A DNA stretch of 64,000 nt. It comes from Periweissella cryptocerci. Lineage in GTDB: Bacteria; Bacillota; Bacilli; Lactobacillales; Lactobacillaceae. The notes beneath the pieces were generated by a model, which was not told the origin of the DNA, did no database searches, and saw only the letters and a list, made by a program, of their open reading frames with translations. Position numbers and translations under genes: made by a program. Numbering within the stretch: position 1 is the first letter of the stretch; the number at the start of each line of letters is the position of its first letter. Below, one piece after another: positions 7,996 to 17,027 of the stretch. The stretch is from assembly GCF_004358325.1 (NCBI RefSeq), contig NZ_CP037940.1, positions 992,001 through 1,056,000 on the forward strand. The letters are read 5' to 3'.

Positions 7996-9237
7996 CTACA
8001 TTTTTGATACCGCATTAATCTCAATCAATTCCAACACCGCTTGCAAGTCGGTATCTTCGAAAAGCGACTTCGGCGTCCACGGTAATTCGATATCGGGTGC
8101 GAAACCAACTCCATTAGTCCCCTGACCAACGTCGATAAGTTCCAACCGGGTCGTCGGATAGTGCACCGTGAAATTAGGATACTTTTGCGGTGCGACATTA
8201 CCGTAGTCAACAATTCCCATTGTATTGCGGCCAAGTACTGTAACCTTAGCAAATGTCTTGGCTAGCATGATGAAGTTGTCGCCGGCAGAACCGGCCATAT
8301 AATCACTCAGTACATAAACATGCTTTAAGTGGCCTTTAGGCTCGAGCACATAGGGCTCACTGACTTCTTCTTCCTCAACAGTAGTATTGGCAGTTTCTGC
8401 CGATTCCCAGTAAGCCACTTGACTCGCATACATATCATCAACCGTTTGATTATTGTATTGCGCTTTTAATTTTTTGAGTTCACCAAGCCAATTGTCCTTA
8501 TTCCGTTGGGTCCAGTGCGTCACATACCCAAAACCTTTAGGATAATGGTCATCGAGGTTTTCTTGCTCATCGACGAAGTACGCCAACAGATTCCAATATG
8601 CCATGTCATTACCGCCAAGATTAAGTCGCGTATCAACAATCAAATAATCCAGTTTTGCGAGTGCTTCAGCATTGTCCGCGACTACCTTGTCAGTATCAGC
8701 AGGATTCCAAAAATCCGTTAACCGCATGTACCCGGTCTGGTCATTTAACATCTCAAATACGTGTGCTGGTGAATAATCATTATCAAACTCATGTAATTCC
8801 AGGAGTCGACCATCATTCAGCGTAATGCTCCGTCCACGTTGCAATAACCACTTCCAAGTCTGGCGATGCAAAATTGGATCAAGTTCGGCAGCATGCTGAT
8901 TTCCGAGCGTTTCAATCGATTCCTCATCAATCGCAACAATCATATCCCCTAGGTGCAACCGTTCATCATCAAATACATCAGTGACAACTAAGCTATTTTG
9001 GAAGCGTCGAACTCCAAAGCCAATGCCAGCACTTGCGCCATCATTTACCGTTAATCCAACGTGACCATCAGGGAAGGCCATCAGATAATCTTGGACGACA
9101 TATTCAAATTCAGTATCATCCATCGCCTCGGTTATCCGCGCAGTGAAGGTGCCCGGATCAACTTGATTTTCTTTGAGCCCGGCATAGTCAGTTGTCATTA
9201 GCGCAACTACATCAGCAAATATTTCAAACTTTGTCAT
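7996..9237 (-). CDS. S41 (tail-specific/NSR-like) family peptidase
   Basis: A 413-residue protein with no signal peptide. The PDZ-like centre (about 90-150, GFGVRRFQNSLVVTDVFDD) and C-terminal S41 core are recognisable: YLIVDTRLNLGGND forms the oxyanion region and MAGSAGDNF carries the likely nucleophile Ser. Classical S41 enzymes use a Lys 25 residues later; that position is Ile here (TMGIVDYGN). A His in FPDGHVGL suggests a Ser-His dyad as in nisin-resistance protein NSR. I chose the ATG at 9237 because GGGGAG lies nine bases before it. It is divergent from a small secreted protein gene. The substrate is unknown. Confidence 0.75.
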   Translation of the reverse strand: MTKFEIFADVVALMTTDYAGLKENQVDPGTFTARITEAMDDTEFEYVVQDYLMAFPDGHVGLTVNDGASAGIGFGVRRFQNSLVVTDVFDDERLHLGDMIVAIDEESIETLGNQHAAELDPILHRQTWKWLLQRGRSITLNDGRLLELHEFDNDYSPAHVFEMLNDQTGYMRLTDFWNPADTDKVVADNAEALAKLDYLIVDTRLNLGGNDMAYWNLLAYFVDEQENLDDHYPKGFGYVTHWTQRNKDNWLGELKKLKAQYNNQTVDDMYASQVAYWESAETANTTVEEEEVSEPYVLEPKGHLKHVYVLSDYMAGSAGDNFIMLAKTFAKVTVLGRNTMGIVDYGNVAPQKYPNFTVHYPTTRLELIDVGQGTNGVGFAPDIELPWTPKSLFEDTDLQAVLELIEINAVSKM

Positions 9238-9370
9238 ATCAATCACTCCCCATCTATTATTACCAAGATTATAACATTGAAGGGCTCCAAACGCCCCACC
9301 ACCACAAAATCCGTCCCCCAATGATATACTATGCATATAACACTTCGCACTCTTTAAGGAGGAAAAGACC

Positions 9371-9880
9371 ATGAAATACGCAAAGAAGATTATCCTAATC
9401 GCACTTTCGGCAATGGCTCTATGCGTTGTTGGTATGACAGCGATTCCTGCGACGACTGCCGATGCAAGTACTCACACCACTCGGCAAGTCAAAAAATTAC
9501 CAAACTCGTTCGTTAAAAACTGGAAATCCCATGGCACTGCATACAGTGATGGTTATTCGTTTGGGGTGAATGGTAACATGAATTTGAAAGGCAATCGCTT
9601 CAAGTTGACGATATCGGTCACCTACGCTGGCACATCAATGAACCGGCAAAGCTTCGGTGGCAAGTTCACAAAAATTACCAAAATTTCCAAAAACAATTAC
9701 AAAGCTACTTATACCGATACTGCTACCGGAGAACAAGGCGTCTTGAGGATGCAACTCCAAACTAAAAAATTCCACGGTAAAAAATACAAAGTTCTGAAAA
9801 ATAATGGCTTCTACTTCTTCAAAACGATGGCGCAAGCTAAAAAGTCTGGCTATGACTTAGGCTCGTCACTCGGTTTATAA
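9371..9880 (+). CDS. Small secreted protein of unknown function
   Basis: A 169-residue protein with a clear signal peptide (about residues 1-33; basic MKYAKK, then a hydrophobic stretch, likely cut near ADAS). The mature part is basic and rich in K, T, G and F, with a beta-like pattern (FKLTISVTYAG, FGGKFTKITKISK). I do not recognise a family. The start is certain: TAAGGAGG precedes the ATG, and an extended -10 TGATATACT is centred near 9327. A strong terminator follows. It is monocistronic, exported, and divergent from the S41 peptidase gene. Confidence 0.75.
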   Translation: MKYAKKIILIALSAMALCVVGMTAIPATTADASTHTTRQVKKLPNSFVKNWKSHGTAYSDGYSFGVNGNMNLKGNRFKLTISVTYAGTSMNRQSFGGKFTKITKISKNNYKATYTDTATGEQGVLRMQLQTKKFHGKKYKVLKNNGFYFFKTMAQAKKSGYDLGSSLGL

Positions 9881-9912
9881 AAAAATAGATATTTTAGGCA
9901 CAATTAGTCCAC

Positions 9913-9950
9913 AAAAAGAGCTTAACCAGACACACGGTTAAGCTCTTTTT
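9913..9950 (+). terminator. Terminator of the small secreted protein gene
   Basis: AAAAAGAGCTTAACC pairs with GGTTAAGCTCTTTTT, leaving an eight-base loop. The symmetric A and T runs make it usable in both directions. Confidence 0.85.
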
Positions 9951-10329
9951 GCCGTCATTTTTGTACTTTTCAAGTATCGAATTGCTGAGGTTCCGTTGAT
10001 ACGCAGTGTCATTTTTTCCATGCTACTGCTGCCTGTGGTTGGTAACTGTTTTCACTAGTTTGAGCATTATTCCTAACTAACGGAGTGCCGGTAAATTACT
10101 TGGCGGGCGTAGCCTTTACACCACGACTGGGGTGATATGTGTGTAACACATGTCGCCGCTGAGGATGAGATGAGGATTCTTAGGAATTTATTTCTTAGAA
10201 TCCCAGCTTATCCGAACCTCACAAGACCGCATTTTGGCTTGGGAGGTTGCTTCCAGCGTGGTGCGCTAAGTAATTTACCGGCACGCAGTGGCCAATTTTA
10301 TTCAATCCCACGTCAGCCGAAATGGAACT
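9951..10329 (+). repeat. Structured dispersed repeat, subfamily B (full core, three hairpins)
   Basis: The left arm (GGTTGGTAACTG, then ACTAGTTTGAGCATTATT) is shared with the copies at 32.8 and 54.8 kb; the right end is CCCACGTCAGCCGAAATGG. The core 10085-10284 closes with a 21-bp stem whose only non-Watson-Crick pair is one G-T. Inside are ACCACGaCTGG/CCAGCGTGGT and hairpins at about 10131-10157, 10174-10202 and 10215-10248. ACGGAGTG and ACGCAGTG flank the core. It lies between convergent genes and fills the 9881-10349 gap. Confidence 0.85.
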
Positions 10330-10349
10330 AGTATTTTTTATCAGCGACC

Positions 10350-11519
10350 CTATTTCTTATTTTCATACAATTCAACCAAACGTGCACGCAAATCATCATC
10401 GTAAGCCGTCAAATACAGACCAAACTTACCGCGCTTCATCAACACATTCAAAACGTTGGCGATAAATTCTTTGTATTGTTGTGGCGTAAATTGCATGTCC
10501 TTACGCTTCTTGAAAATTTCTTTGTGGGAGTATTTTTCAGGAATAATCGTCACGCTGTCAGTTTTCTTATCGTAACCAAACGATGGGCCGATAATCATCC
10601 CCACGTAATTCAAATCAAAGCCTTGCAACGTGTAAATCGTCCCGACTTGCTTGATTGAATATTCGCGCTTAGCCCAGTGAGTCCGTTGAGGATCCCATTC
10701 GTCCCAAGGGAGTGAGAAGCTATCCATCTCAACGTTGTGGCGCCCGTCGATTCGAGGGAATCCTGACGTGGCCACCACGCGACTCAAGCCAACTTCACGG
10801 TTCTTTTCCTTGATTTTTTCGTATAATTCACCCGCCGTGTCGAACACTTTGAATTCAAAATCACTATTTTCAGGGAATGGCAGCAATTTCTTTTCCGCCG
10901 TCAAATCATCCATCCACGTAACTTGTTCATCGCTGGCAACCATCCGATATTGGAAATTCATATCAAATAATTTATAGGGGTGCTTGCCGATTGTGTTGTA
11001 TAGCAATTCCTTTGACCAGTACATCTTTGATTGGAATACTTGCGCGAAATCATAAACCACCACCACGACTTTGGCCAGATTCATCAAATCAGTTAACTGA
11101 TTTTCGCCGCGGTAGTGCGCATATGGTTCCGACTTCGAGTACAACAAGTGGGCTTCGTCGACAAAAATCACATCGTATTTACGGTGATTTTTTTGGGCAT
11201 CGTTAATTAATGCGGTTGGGCGGCGAATATCGCGCAAATTCATGCCTGGCATACTTTCAGCAATATCTTGGTACGCCTTATAAAGTTCGGGGTGATTGAC
11301 CACCAACGCTGACTTGTAGCTCTTGTCGGTCATGTATTGTTGGACAAGTTGCATCAGCACAACTGATTTCCCCGTTCCGGCAGCCCCTTCGATAATCGCC
11401 ACGGAATGCTTATTACCGCCAATTCCATCAGCAATATAGTCATTAATTCCCGCAATCACATGCTTTTGATCATCAGATAATTGATCAATAAAAAATTGTT
11501 TCTTTAATATTTCGTTCAT
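10350..11519 (-). CDS. DUF2075 family ATP-binding protein (helicase-like)
   Basis: A protein of about 389 residues with a superfamily-1-like P-loop fold. Walker A is IEGAAGTGKS and Walker B is VIFVDEAHLL; later motifs include DMNFQYRM and the conserved IYTLQGFDLNYVGMIIG near the C-terminus, where helicases carry motif V. DUF2075 proteins often occur with restriction or defence loci, but no partner is adjacent here. The start is uncertain: ATG at 11519 or TTG at 11534, neither with a strong ribosome binding site. No signal or membrane segment is visible. It is monocistronic; the 285-base gap upstream contains nothing I can name. Confidence 0.85.
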   Translation of the reverse strand: MNEILKKQFFIDQLSDDQKHVIAGINDYIADGIGGNKHSVAIIEGAAGTGKSVVLMQLVQQYMTDKSYKSALVVNHPELYKAYQDIAESMPGMNLRDIRRPTALINDAQKNHRKYDVIFVDEAHLLYSKSEPYAHYRGENQLTDLMNLAKVVVVVYDFAQVFQSKMYWSKELLYNTIGKHPYKLFDMNFQYRMVASDEQVTWMDDLTAEKKLLPFPENSDFEFKVFDTAGELYEKIKEKNREVGLSRVVATSGFPRIDGRHNVEMDSFSLPWDEWDPQRTHWAKREYSIKQVGTIYTLQGFDLNYVGMIIGPSFGYDKKTDSVTIIPEKYSHKEIFKKRKDMQFTPQQYKEFIANVLNVLMKRGKFGLYLTAYDDDLRARLVELYENKK

Positions 11520-11804
11520 AATTTTTGTTGCCAAGCCCGCAATTTAAACTGCGCTTTAGCCGCTCCCTTAAAATTTTCAATACACAATTAAATTAAACTG
11601 CAAAAATACTAGCAAGCCACGTTGCATTCTAGCTACTGCCGGGACATAATTTGTCAGGCCAGAAAGATCCCGTGAGTTTGCTAATTACAGTTTTCATTTT
11701 AGCGTATTTCAACCTTAGATACCATAAGCCAACGCGAGTATTTGGGCTACTGGATGGCTTAAACATGGCAAGAGCAACCCACTTTTCCGCACCAAATCCG
11801 GACG

Positions 11805-13175
11805 CTAAATCGCCACCTTTTTGCCAACATTACTAAAAAAGCTGGCATAAATTTGTTGGACGGCTAAGTCGGCTTCACTTTCATGCACCCCAATCATGAT
11901 TGAGATTCGCGAAGCACCCTTGTTAATCATTTGGAGGCCTACATTGCTGGCGGCTAACGGTGCGATAATCCGCTCTAGCGTCCCGATATATTGCGACAAG
12001 CCTTCGCCAACCACCATGATAATGGCATAGTCTGGCACCCACTGCAGCGTGTCTGGCACAACTTCAGCTTGAATGGCGGTTGCGATTAACTCCATCGTTT
12101 CATTATCCAGTTGATTACTATCAAAAATAATGGTCAAATCATCAATTCCCGAGGGCATATGCTCATAACTCACCCCGTAACGATATAAAATGTTTAATAT
12201 TTTCAACGTGAAACCAAATTCTTTATTCAACAGATAACGATGCAAATACAGCGCGATAAAATGGTTAGAACTCGCAATCCCCGTGACTGAAGTCGTTAAT
12301 TCCATTTCACTTTCAGGGACAATCAAAGTTCCCGGCAAGTCAGGATGATTCGTATTTTTAATATTAACGTGAATCCGGCCTTCGATTGCGGGAATCAGCG
12401 CCTCATCATGAAATACCGAAAACCCAGCGTAGGCTAACTCCCGCATCTCCCGATAAGTAATCTTGGCAATCGGCACTGGATTAACGACCACATGCGGATT
12501 AGCCGTATAAATCGCATCAACATCGGTAAAATTTTCATACAAATCCGCCTGTAGTCCCCGCGCGAGAATTGAACCCGTAATATCCGATCCACCCCGGGCA
12601 AAGGTCGCAATGCAGCCCGCTTTTGTATAACCAAAAAAGCCGGGCACAACCAAGATTTCAGTTGTGGACAATTGCGCAATTTGGGCATAACTCTGCGATA
12701 AAATCCGGGCATTTCGCGGCTCGTCTGTTACCAAAATACCCGCTTCACGTGGATCAACGTAGCGTGCCGCCACTCCACTTTTGTTTAAAACTGCCGTAAT
12801 TAATAATGCATTTAATTTTTCACCATGCGCCGTAAACGCCGCGATTAAATATTCTGAATTGGGATATTGGTGTTGTGGTAGGTCAACTAACGTCTTGCGA
12901 ATTGCCACCAATTCCCCCACAACACCAAACCGGTGCGCAATTTGGGCGTAACGCGCCATGATTTCTGCAATAATGTTATCCACCGGTGCATAACTTAATA
13001 TCAGGTGCGCATATTTTAGCAACAAATCCGTCACCTTAACATCCTCGTCAGTCCGCTTGCCGGGAGCGGAAACGACAATAACTCGGCGCTCCGCATCAGC
13101 CCGGATGATGTTCACGACTTTTTCAATCTGTTCACCATTCGCAACTGATGAACCACCAAACTTTACTACCTTCAT
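11805..13175 (-). CDS. lysC: Aspartate kinase
   Basis: A 456-residue monofunctional aspartokinase that phosphorylates aspartate in the first step of the Lys/Thr/Met pathway. The start MKVVKFGGSSVA is the kinase signature. The kinase domain runs to about residue 270 (FARGGSDITGSILA, FTDVDAIYTANP), followed by two ACT-type regulatory domains (about 290-450) that usually bind end-product amino acids. It starts 20 bases after the M20 deacylase stop and is the last gene of the minus-strand sulfur-amino-acid series. That position suggests co-expression with methionine synthesis genes. The effector cannot be read from sequence. Confidence 0.93.
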   Translation of the reverse strand: MKVVKFGGSSVANGEQIEKVVNIIRADAERRVIVVSAPGKRTDEDVKVTDLLLKYAHLILSYAPVDNIIAEIMARYAQIAHRFGVVGELVAIRKTLVDLPQHQYPNSEYLIAAFTAHGEKLNALLITAVLNKSGVAARYVDPREAGILVTDEPRNARILSQSYAQIAQLSTTEILVVPGFFGYTKAGCIATFARGGSDITGSILARGLQADLYENFTDVDAIYTANPHVVVNPVPIAKITYREMRELAYAGFSVFHDEALIPAIEGRIHVNIKNTNHPDLPGTLIVPESEMELTTSVTGIASSNHFIALYLHRYLLNKEFGFTLKILNILYRYGVSYEHMPSGIDDLTIIFDSNQLDNETMELIATAIQAEVVPDTLQWVPDYAIIMVVGEGLSQYIGTLERIIAPLAASNVGLQMINKGASRISIMIGVHESEADLAVQQIYASFFSNVGKKVAI

Positions 13176-13195
13176 CGTTTCTCGACCCCTTTATC

Positions 13196-14323
13196 CTAAA
13201 TTTCGCGCAATAAGCGAGTGGCAATGCGGGTATACCATTCCACCGCCAATGGTAACGCTGCATCATCAACATCAAAGTCTGGGTGGTGCCAATCTGCAGT
13301 TCCGTGACTACCAAAAAATACAAACACTCCAGGTATTTTTTGCGAAAATGTTGCAAAATCTTCACCCGCATTACTTGGTGCCGGTTTAACAACCTTTAAA
13401 AATTTACTAGTTTCGTCACTAACAATCTCCGTTAAAACCGGATCATTTTCAGTTACATCGGGGCCTTTCGACCAATCAATCACTACTTTTAAACCAAATG
13501 CCTGTGCTTGGCCGTTCACAATGTCATAAAAACGTTGCTTGCTTAATGCCCGCGTTTCGTTTGTAAATGTCCGAATCGTCCCTTCAAACCATGCGCTTTC
13601 TGGCAGTACATTCCACGTACTACCACCTGCAATGTGGGTTACTGAAACTACAGCTGTTTGTTGTGGATCAACATTACGGGCGACAATTGTTTGCAACGTA
13701 CTAATTGTTGTACTTAGTGCCACAATTGGATCATTTCCAAGCTGCGGCATTGCAGCATGTGTGCCGATACCTGTGAACGTGACTTTGAATTGATCAACCG
13801 CTGCCATCAACCCACCTTTCAAAATGCCAACTTCACCAACTTGTAAATCCGGCTTATTATGAAAACCAACAATCGCCTGAACGTCATCAATGTGACCGGC
13901 TGCAATCACATCGTCCGCTCCAGTATGCGTTTCCTCAGCTGGTTGGAAAATAAAACGAATTAAGCCTTGGAGCTCAGCTTCATTTTGTTTTAATTCAAAA
14001 GCACTACCTAATAACGCCGTCTGATGAAAATCGTGACCACATGCATGCATTACACCGGTATTAACTGAAGTATATGTTGCTCCAGTTGCTTCTGTAATCG
14101 GCAATGCATCAATATCTGCTCGCAAAGCAATTGTCGGTCCCTTACTTGCATCCCCGACTTCAGCAATCACTCCCGTAGTCAATGTTGTCGGTACAAGTCG
14201 GACACCCCAACTACTTAAGAGTTGTTTGATATATGCAGTTGTTTCAAATTCAAAATTAGAAACTTCCGGATGCTGATGAAAATGATGCCGCCACGCAACC
14301 AATTCACTCAAATTATTTGTCAT
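13196..14323 (-). CDS. M20 family amidohydrolase (N-acyl amino acid deacylase)
   Basis: A 375-residue M20D metallopeptidase related to hippurate and N-acetyl-cysteine-conjugate deacylases. Metal-binding and catalytic motifs are visible: RHHFHQHPEVS, ALRADIDALPI, MHACGHDFH, QPAEETHTGA and NAGEDFATF. It would cleave an N-acyl group from an amino acid in the cytoplasm. I start at the second ATG of ATGATG (14323), because GGAAGGG precedes it at suitable distance. It follows a GNAT gene and an importer, as in the Bacillus ytm/yxe operons, where acetylated S-modified cysteines are processed and then deacetylated. A similar role is inferred here. Confidence 0.88.
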   Translation of the reverse strand: MTNNLSELVAWRHHFHQHPEVSNFEFETTAYIKQLLSSWGVRLVPTTLTTGVIAEVGDASKGPTIALRADIDALPITEATGATYTSVNTGVMHACGHDFHQTALLGSAFELKQNEAELQGLIRFIFQPAEETHTGADDVIAAGHIDDVQAIVGFHNKPDLQVGEVGILKGGLMAAVDQFKVTFTGIGTHAAMPQLGNDPIVALSTTISTLQTIVARNVDPQQTAVVSVTHIAGGSTWNVLPESAWFEGTIRTFTNETRALSKQRFYDIVNGQAQAFGLKVVIDWSKGPDVTENDPVLTEIVSDETSKFLKVVKPAPSNAGEDFATFSQKIPGVFVFFGSHGTADWHHPDFDVDDAALPLAVEWYTRIATRLLREI

Positions 14324-14390
14324 CATGAACCCTTCCTTCATGTTATTTGTCGTTCATATATAAACAGATACCGATACGATTAACTCTCGC

Positions 14391-14834
14391 TTATTCAAAA
14401 AAGCCTTCACTTTGCATCCATGCTGCACTACTTGGTGCAAAAATAGCGAGCCCTGTGTTCATTTTGTGAAATCCGATTTTTTCATACCAACCAATGGTTT
14501 CCGGATGAGTATACAAAATAATATTGCAGGCACGATAGCGTTCAATGAAATGTTGCATTAATGCTTGTCCCAAATGTTGCCCGTGATAACCCACATCAAT
14601 CGCAATATTATAAATTGCTGCCTGGCTAATACCATCCGACAATACTCGTCCACAACCAATCAGGCGGTCACCATCGTACAAAAACGCTACGCCATGACTT
14701 GCATTAAAAGTTGCCCGTTGAACGTTTTCGTCGCCATCATTTAAGCCAAATTGATTTAATAACTCAGCAACTCGTTGATAATCACCGCACCGAGCATCGA
14801 TCACAAAATAAATGTTTTTTGGCAACTGAATCAT
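14391..14834 (-). CDS. GNAT family N-acetyltransferase
   Basis: A 147-residue acetyltransferase. The acetyl-CoA site is seen in IAIDVGYHGQHLGQALMQHF (Q/R-x-x-G-x-G/A type), with IGWYEKIGFHKMNTG as the closing motif B region. Its ATG overlaps the stop of the preceding glutathione-transferase-like gene as TAATG. It sits 67 bases before the M20 deacylase. Pairing an acetyltransferase with a deacylase and a polar amino acid importer is the arrangement of the SnaA/SndA and YxeL/YxeP systems that detoxify or recycle S-substituted cysteines. The substrate is inferred, not shown. Confidence 0.85.
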   Translation of the reverse strand: MIQLPKNIYFVIDARCGDYQRVAELLNQFGLNDGDENVQRATFNASHGVAFLYDGDRLIGCGRVLSDGISQAAIYNIAIDVGYHGQHLGQALMQHFIERYRACNIILYTHPETIGWYEKIGFHKMNTGLAIFAPSSAAWMQSEGFFE

Positions 14835-15829
14835 TATTTTTCTCCGGGTTGTGTTACTAGATTTGTTACTGGTCCAAATTTTTCTGCCCTATTATTTGGC
14901 GTTGTCCAAAGTTCTTCATCCGGTCCTAATGGTAATACACTGAATAATTTTGCCGTACCACTAAGATGTCCTGATTGGTGATAATGCACCCGAATTGCAT
15001 GGAAATCCGTGTTGTTTTTGAATGCGGGAATTGAATATAAATCGCGTGCATAATTCCACAAATTTTCATAATCACGAATTCGCTTTTTATTAGCGCGGAA
15101 CTTATCGTAATAAGCCGCATCAAAGCGAGCCAACGTTGTGTATAAACGAATATCAGCGTCAGTTAAGCGGTCACCAAACAAGAACCGTTGCTTACTTAGG
15201 CGCTCTTCTAGCCAATCCAAACGGGCAAACAGCTGGTTATACGCTTTTTCATATGCCCATTGTGACTGAGCAAATCCGGCTTTATACACGCCATTGTTTA
15301 CGTCCGAGAAAATAATTTGATTAAGCGCATCAATATCTGCCCGTAACTCTTGCGGATATAATTCAGGTGCATCCGTGCTTTGAAATGCTTGCCATTCATT
15401 TTCAAAATAATTAGTCAATTTAAAGTAGTCGTTATTTACAACTTTGCCACTTTCAATATCGACAATTGCTGGCACAGTTGGTCGCGTAGCATAATTTGGA
15501 TCCGCTTTTAAATACGCATCCGAAACATACTTAATTCCTAAAACTGGGTCAACATCACCGTCATCAAGGGTAAACGCCCAATCTGCATCCTCTTTAACAG
15601 GGCGCATTGGATCTGCTTTGCCAATACTAATCACATCGGTTAAGCCCAATAATTCCAGCGCAATTGCCGAGCGCGTTGCCCAAGGGCATGCCGCTGACCA
15701 TAACAATCGATACTTTCCAGCTTCAACAGGTAACTGACCAACTGCAGTTCCAAACGGTGTACTAAATTCATTTTCTTGACGGGCAAAATGGCCGTTTGCT
15801 TCAATTTCTTTTGCTGTATTTTCTGTCAT
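14834..15829 (-). CDS. Glutathione S-transferase-fold protein, glutathionyl-hydroquinone reductase type (active-site Cys present)
   Basis: A 331-residue protein of the YqjG/ECM4 (Xi-class) type. The thioredoxin-fold N-terminal half carries the catalytic motif SAACPWATR at about residue 50. The all-helical C-terminal half contains FLFGDRLTDADIRLYTTLARFDAAYY, typical of the class. These enzymes reduce glutathionyl adducts of quinones or similar electrophiles by Cys thiol exchange. The start at 15829 has AAGGAG six bases upstream. It is a tandem paralogue of the next gene upstream and overlaps the acetyltransferase gene by TAATG. Its presence in a cysteine-type importer operon suggests processing of S-conjugates. 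Confidence 0.87.
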   Translation of the reverse strand: MTENTAKEIEANGHFARQENEFSTPFGTAVGQLPVEAGKYRLLWSAACPWATRSAIALELLGLTDVISIGKADPMRPVKEDADWAFTLDDGDVDPVLGIKYVSDAYLKADPNYATRPTVPAIVDIESGKVVNNDYFKLTNYFENEWQAFQSTDAPELYPQELRADIDALNQIIFSDVNNGVYKAGFAQSQWAYEKAYNQLFARLDWLEERLSKQRFLFGDRLTDADIRLYTTLARFDAAYYDKFRANKKRIRDYENLWNYARDLYSIPAFKNNTDFHAIRVHYHQSGHLSGTAKLFSVLPLGPDEELWTTPNNRAEKFGPVTNLVTQPGEK

Positions 15830-15893
15830 ATTTTTCTCCTTCATACCTTTTGTGAATTCTGCTGTGTACTTAATAACTAATATTAGTTACCTT

Positions 15894-16949
15894 TTATTCG
15901 CGCCATGCGACAACTGATGGCCCTTTCGCAACTAACTTGTAAGGATTTTCAGCGTCATTAAAGTCCCCCAGTTGTAAGCCTTTTTTGATATCGTCGAAAT
16001 CTGTTGTCTCACGGAATGCCGGAATTTTATATAAATCACGGGCGTAACGCCAAAAATTTTTAAAATCAGTTAACAAATACTTATTAACGTGGAATGCCTG
16101 ATAATAACCTGTATCAAACCTTACTAAAGTGGTAAATAGACGCACATCCGCATCAGTGATATCGTCCCCTAACAAAAATTTTTCCGTTGCTAACCGTTCA
16201 TCCAAAACAGCTAATTCAGCAAATGCTTTGTTATACGCCGTTTCATACGCCACTTGTGAGCGGGCAAAACCGGCTTCATAGACGGCATTTCCGAGCTGAT
16301 CATAGATTTCATCATTTAATTGATCAATTTGTTCACGTAAATTAATTGGATATAAATCAACTTTATTTGTCGCAATGTCCAAAAATTCAGTTTCCAAAAT
16401 TCGCGGTAAATTTCGGCCATCATTATTCACAATTTCCCCCGATAAAATATCAATTAAAGCTGGCACTGTAGCTCGCCCGTTATATTCCGCATCGTTAGCA
16501 ATGTATAGCTCACCCAGATAACTAACGTTTAAAACTGGATCAACGCCGTCAACATCATTACTAAACTGCCACCCCTCTTTTGTCCGAATTGGATTAACAT
16601 ATGTCACTTCAATATCATCATCCAAATCCAATAAATTTCGTACAATTGCAACTTGTTGAGCAAATGAATCTGACTTTGACAACACTAACCGATAGCGATT
16701 CCGTTCAATCGGCAGTTCCTGTGAACCCAAATGCTTAATAAATCGTGGCGCTTGCCGCTGAAAATTCCCAGCTTGATCAACTTCATGAATTCGTTCATTC
16801 GCCGCTAAGTTACTATCAATAATTTTCTTTTGCAGCGCATCAACTTCACGCTTGACCACCTTACCGGTTGAAAAATCAATCACACAAAACGCTGCTTCAT
16901 TTAATCCGTCTAATTGTGCCAATTCTTTTTGAATTTCATTAACTGTCAT
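15894..16949 (-). CDS. Degenerate paralogue of the glutathionyl-hydroquinone reductase (no active-site Cys)
   Basis: A 351-residue protein that aligns along its length with the following gene: GFARSQVAYETAYNKAFAEL, LLGDDITDADVRLFTTLVRF and WRYARDLYKIPAF all have near-identical counterparts. The CPWA active site is replaced by LSKSDSFAQQ, so the catalytic Cys is lost. It has an extra N-terminal segment of about 55 residues. Start ATG is supported by GGGAG upstream. It is either a non-catalytic subunit or scaffold for its paralogue, or has a new activity. The reading frame is intact, so it is not simply decaying. Confidence 0.82.
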   Translation of the reverse strand: MTVNEIQKELAQLDGLNEAAFCVIDFSTGKVVKREVDALQKKIIDSNLAANERIHEVDQAGNFQRQAPRFIKHLGSQELPIERNRYRLVLSKSDSFAQQVAIVRNLLDLDDDIEVTYVNPIRTKEGWQFSNDVDGVDPVLNVSYLGELYIANDAEYNGRATVPALIDILSGEIVNNDGRNLPRILETEFLDIATNKVDLYPINLREQIDQLNDEIYDQLGNAVYEAGFARSQVAYETAYNKAFAELAVLDERLATEKFLLGDDITDADVRLFTTLVRFDTGYYQAFHVNKYLLTDFKNFWRYARDLYKIPAFRETTDFDDIKKGLQLGDFNDAENPYKLVAKGPSVVAWRE

Positions 16950-17027
16950 TTTTATCGCTCCCTTAATTTGTATGCTTCCCCAATACCATTACCCGTTGAA
17001 TTTTTTTATTTTTTTGGTACATTGCTT

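Noticed and set aside
10137..10331. Open frame inside the 10-kb repeat (64 codons)
   Set aside because: It lies within the structured core, has no ribosome binding site, and the same DNA varies by stem-compensating changes in other copies, not by codon-like changes.
11520..11804. Gap between aspartokinase and the DUF2075 gene (including a 61-codon plus-strand frame)
   Set aside because: No ribosome binding site or protein-like composition; the GACATAATTTGTC phrase resembles one at 7.8 kb but is too short to call a repeat.
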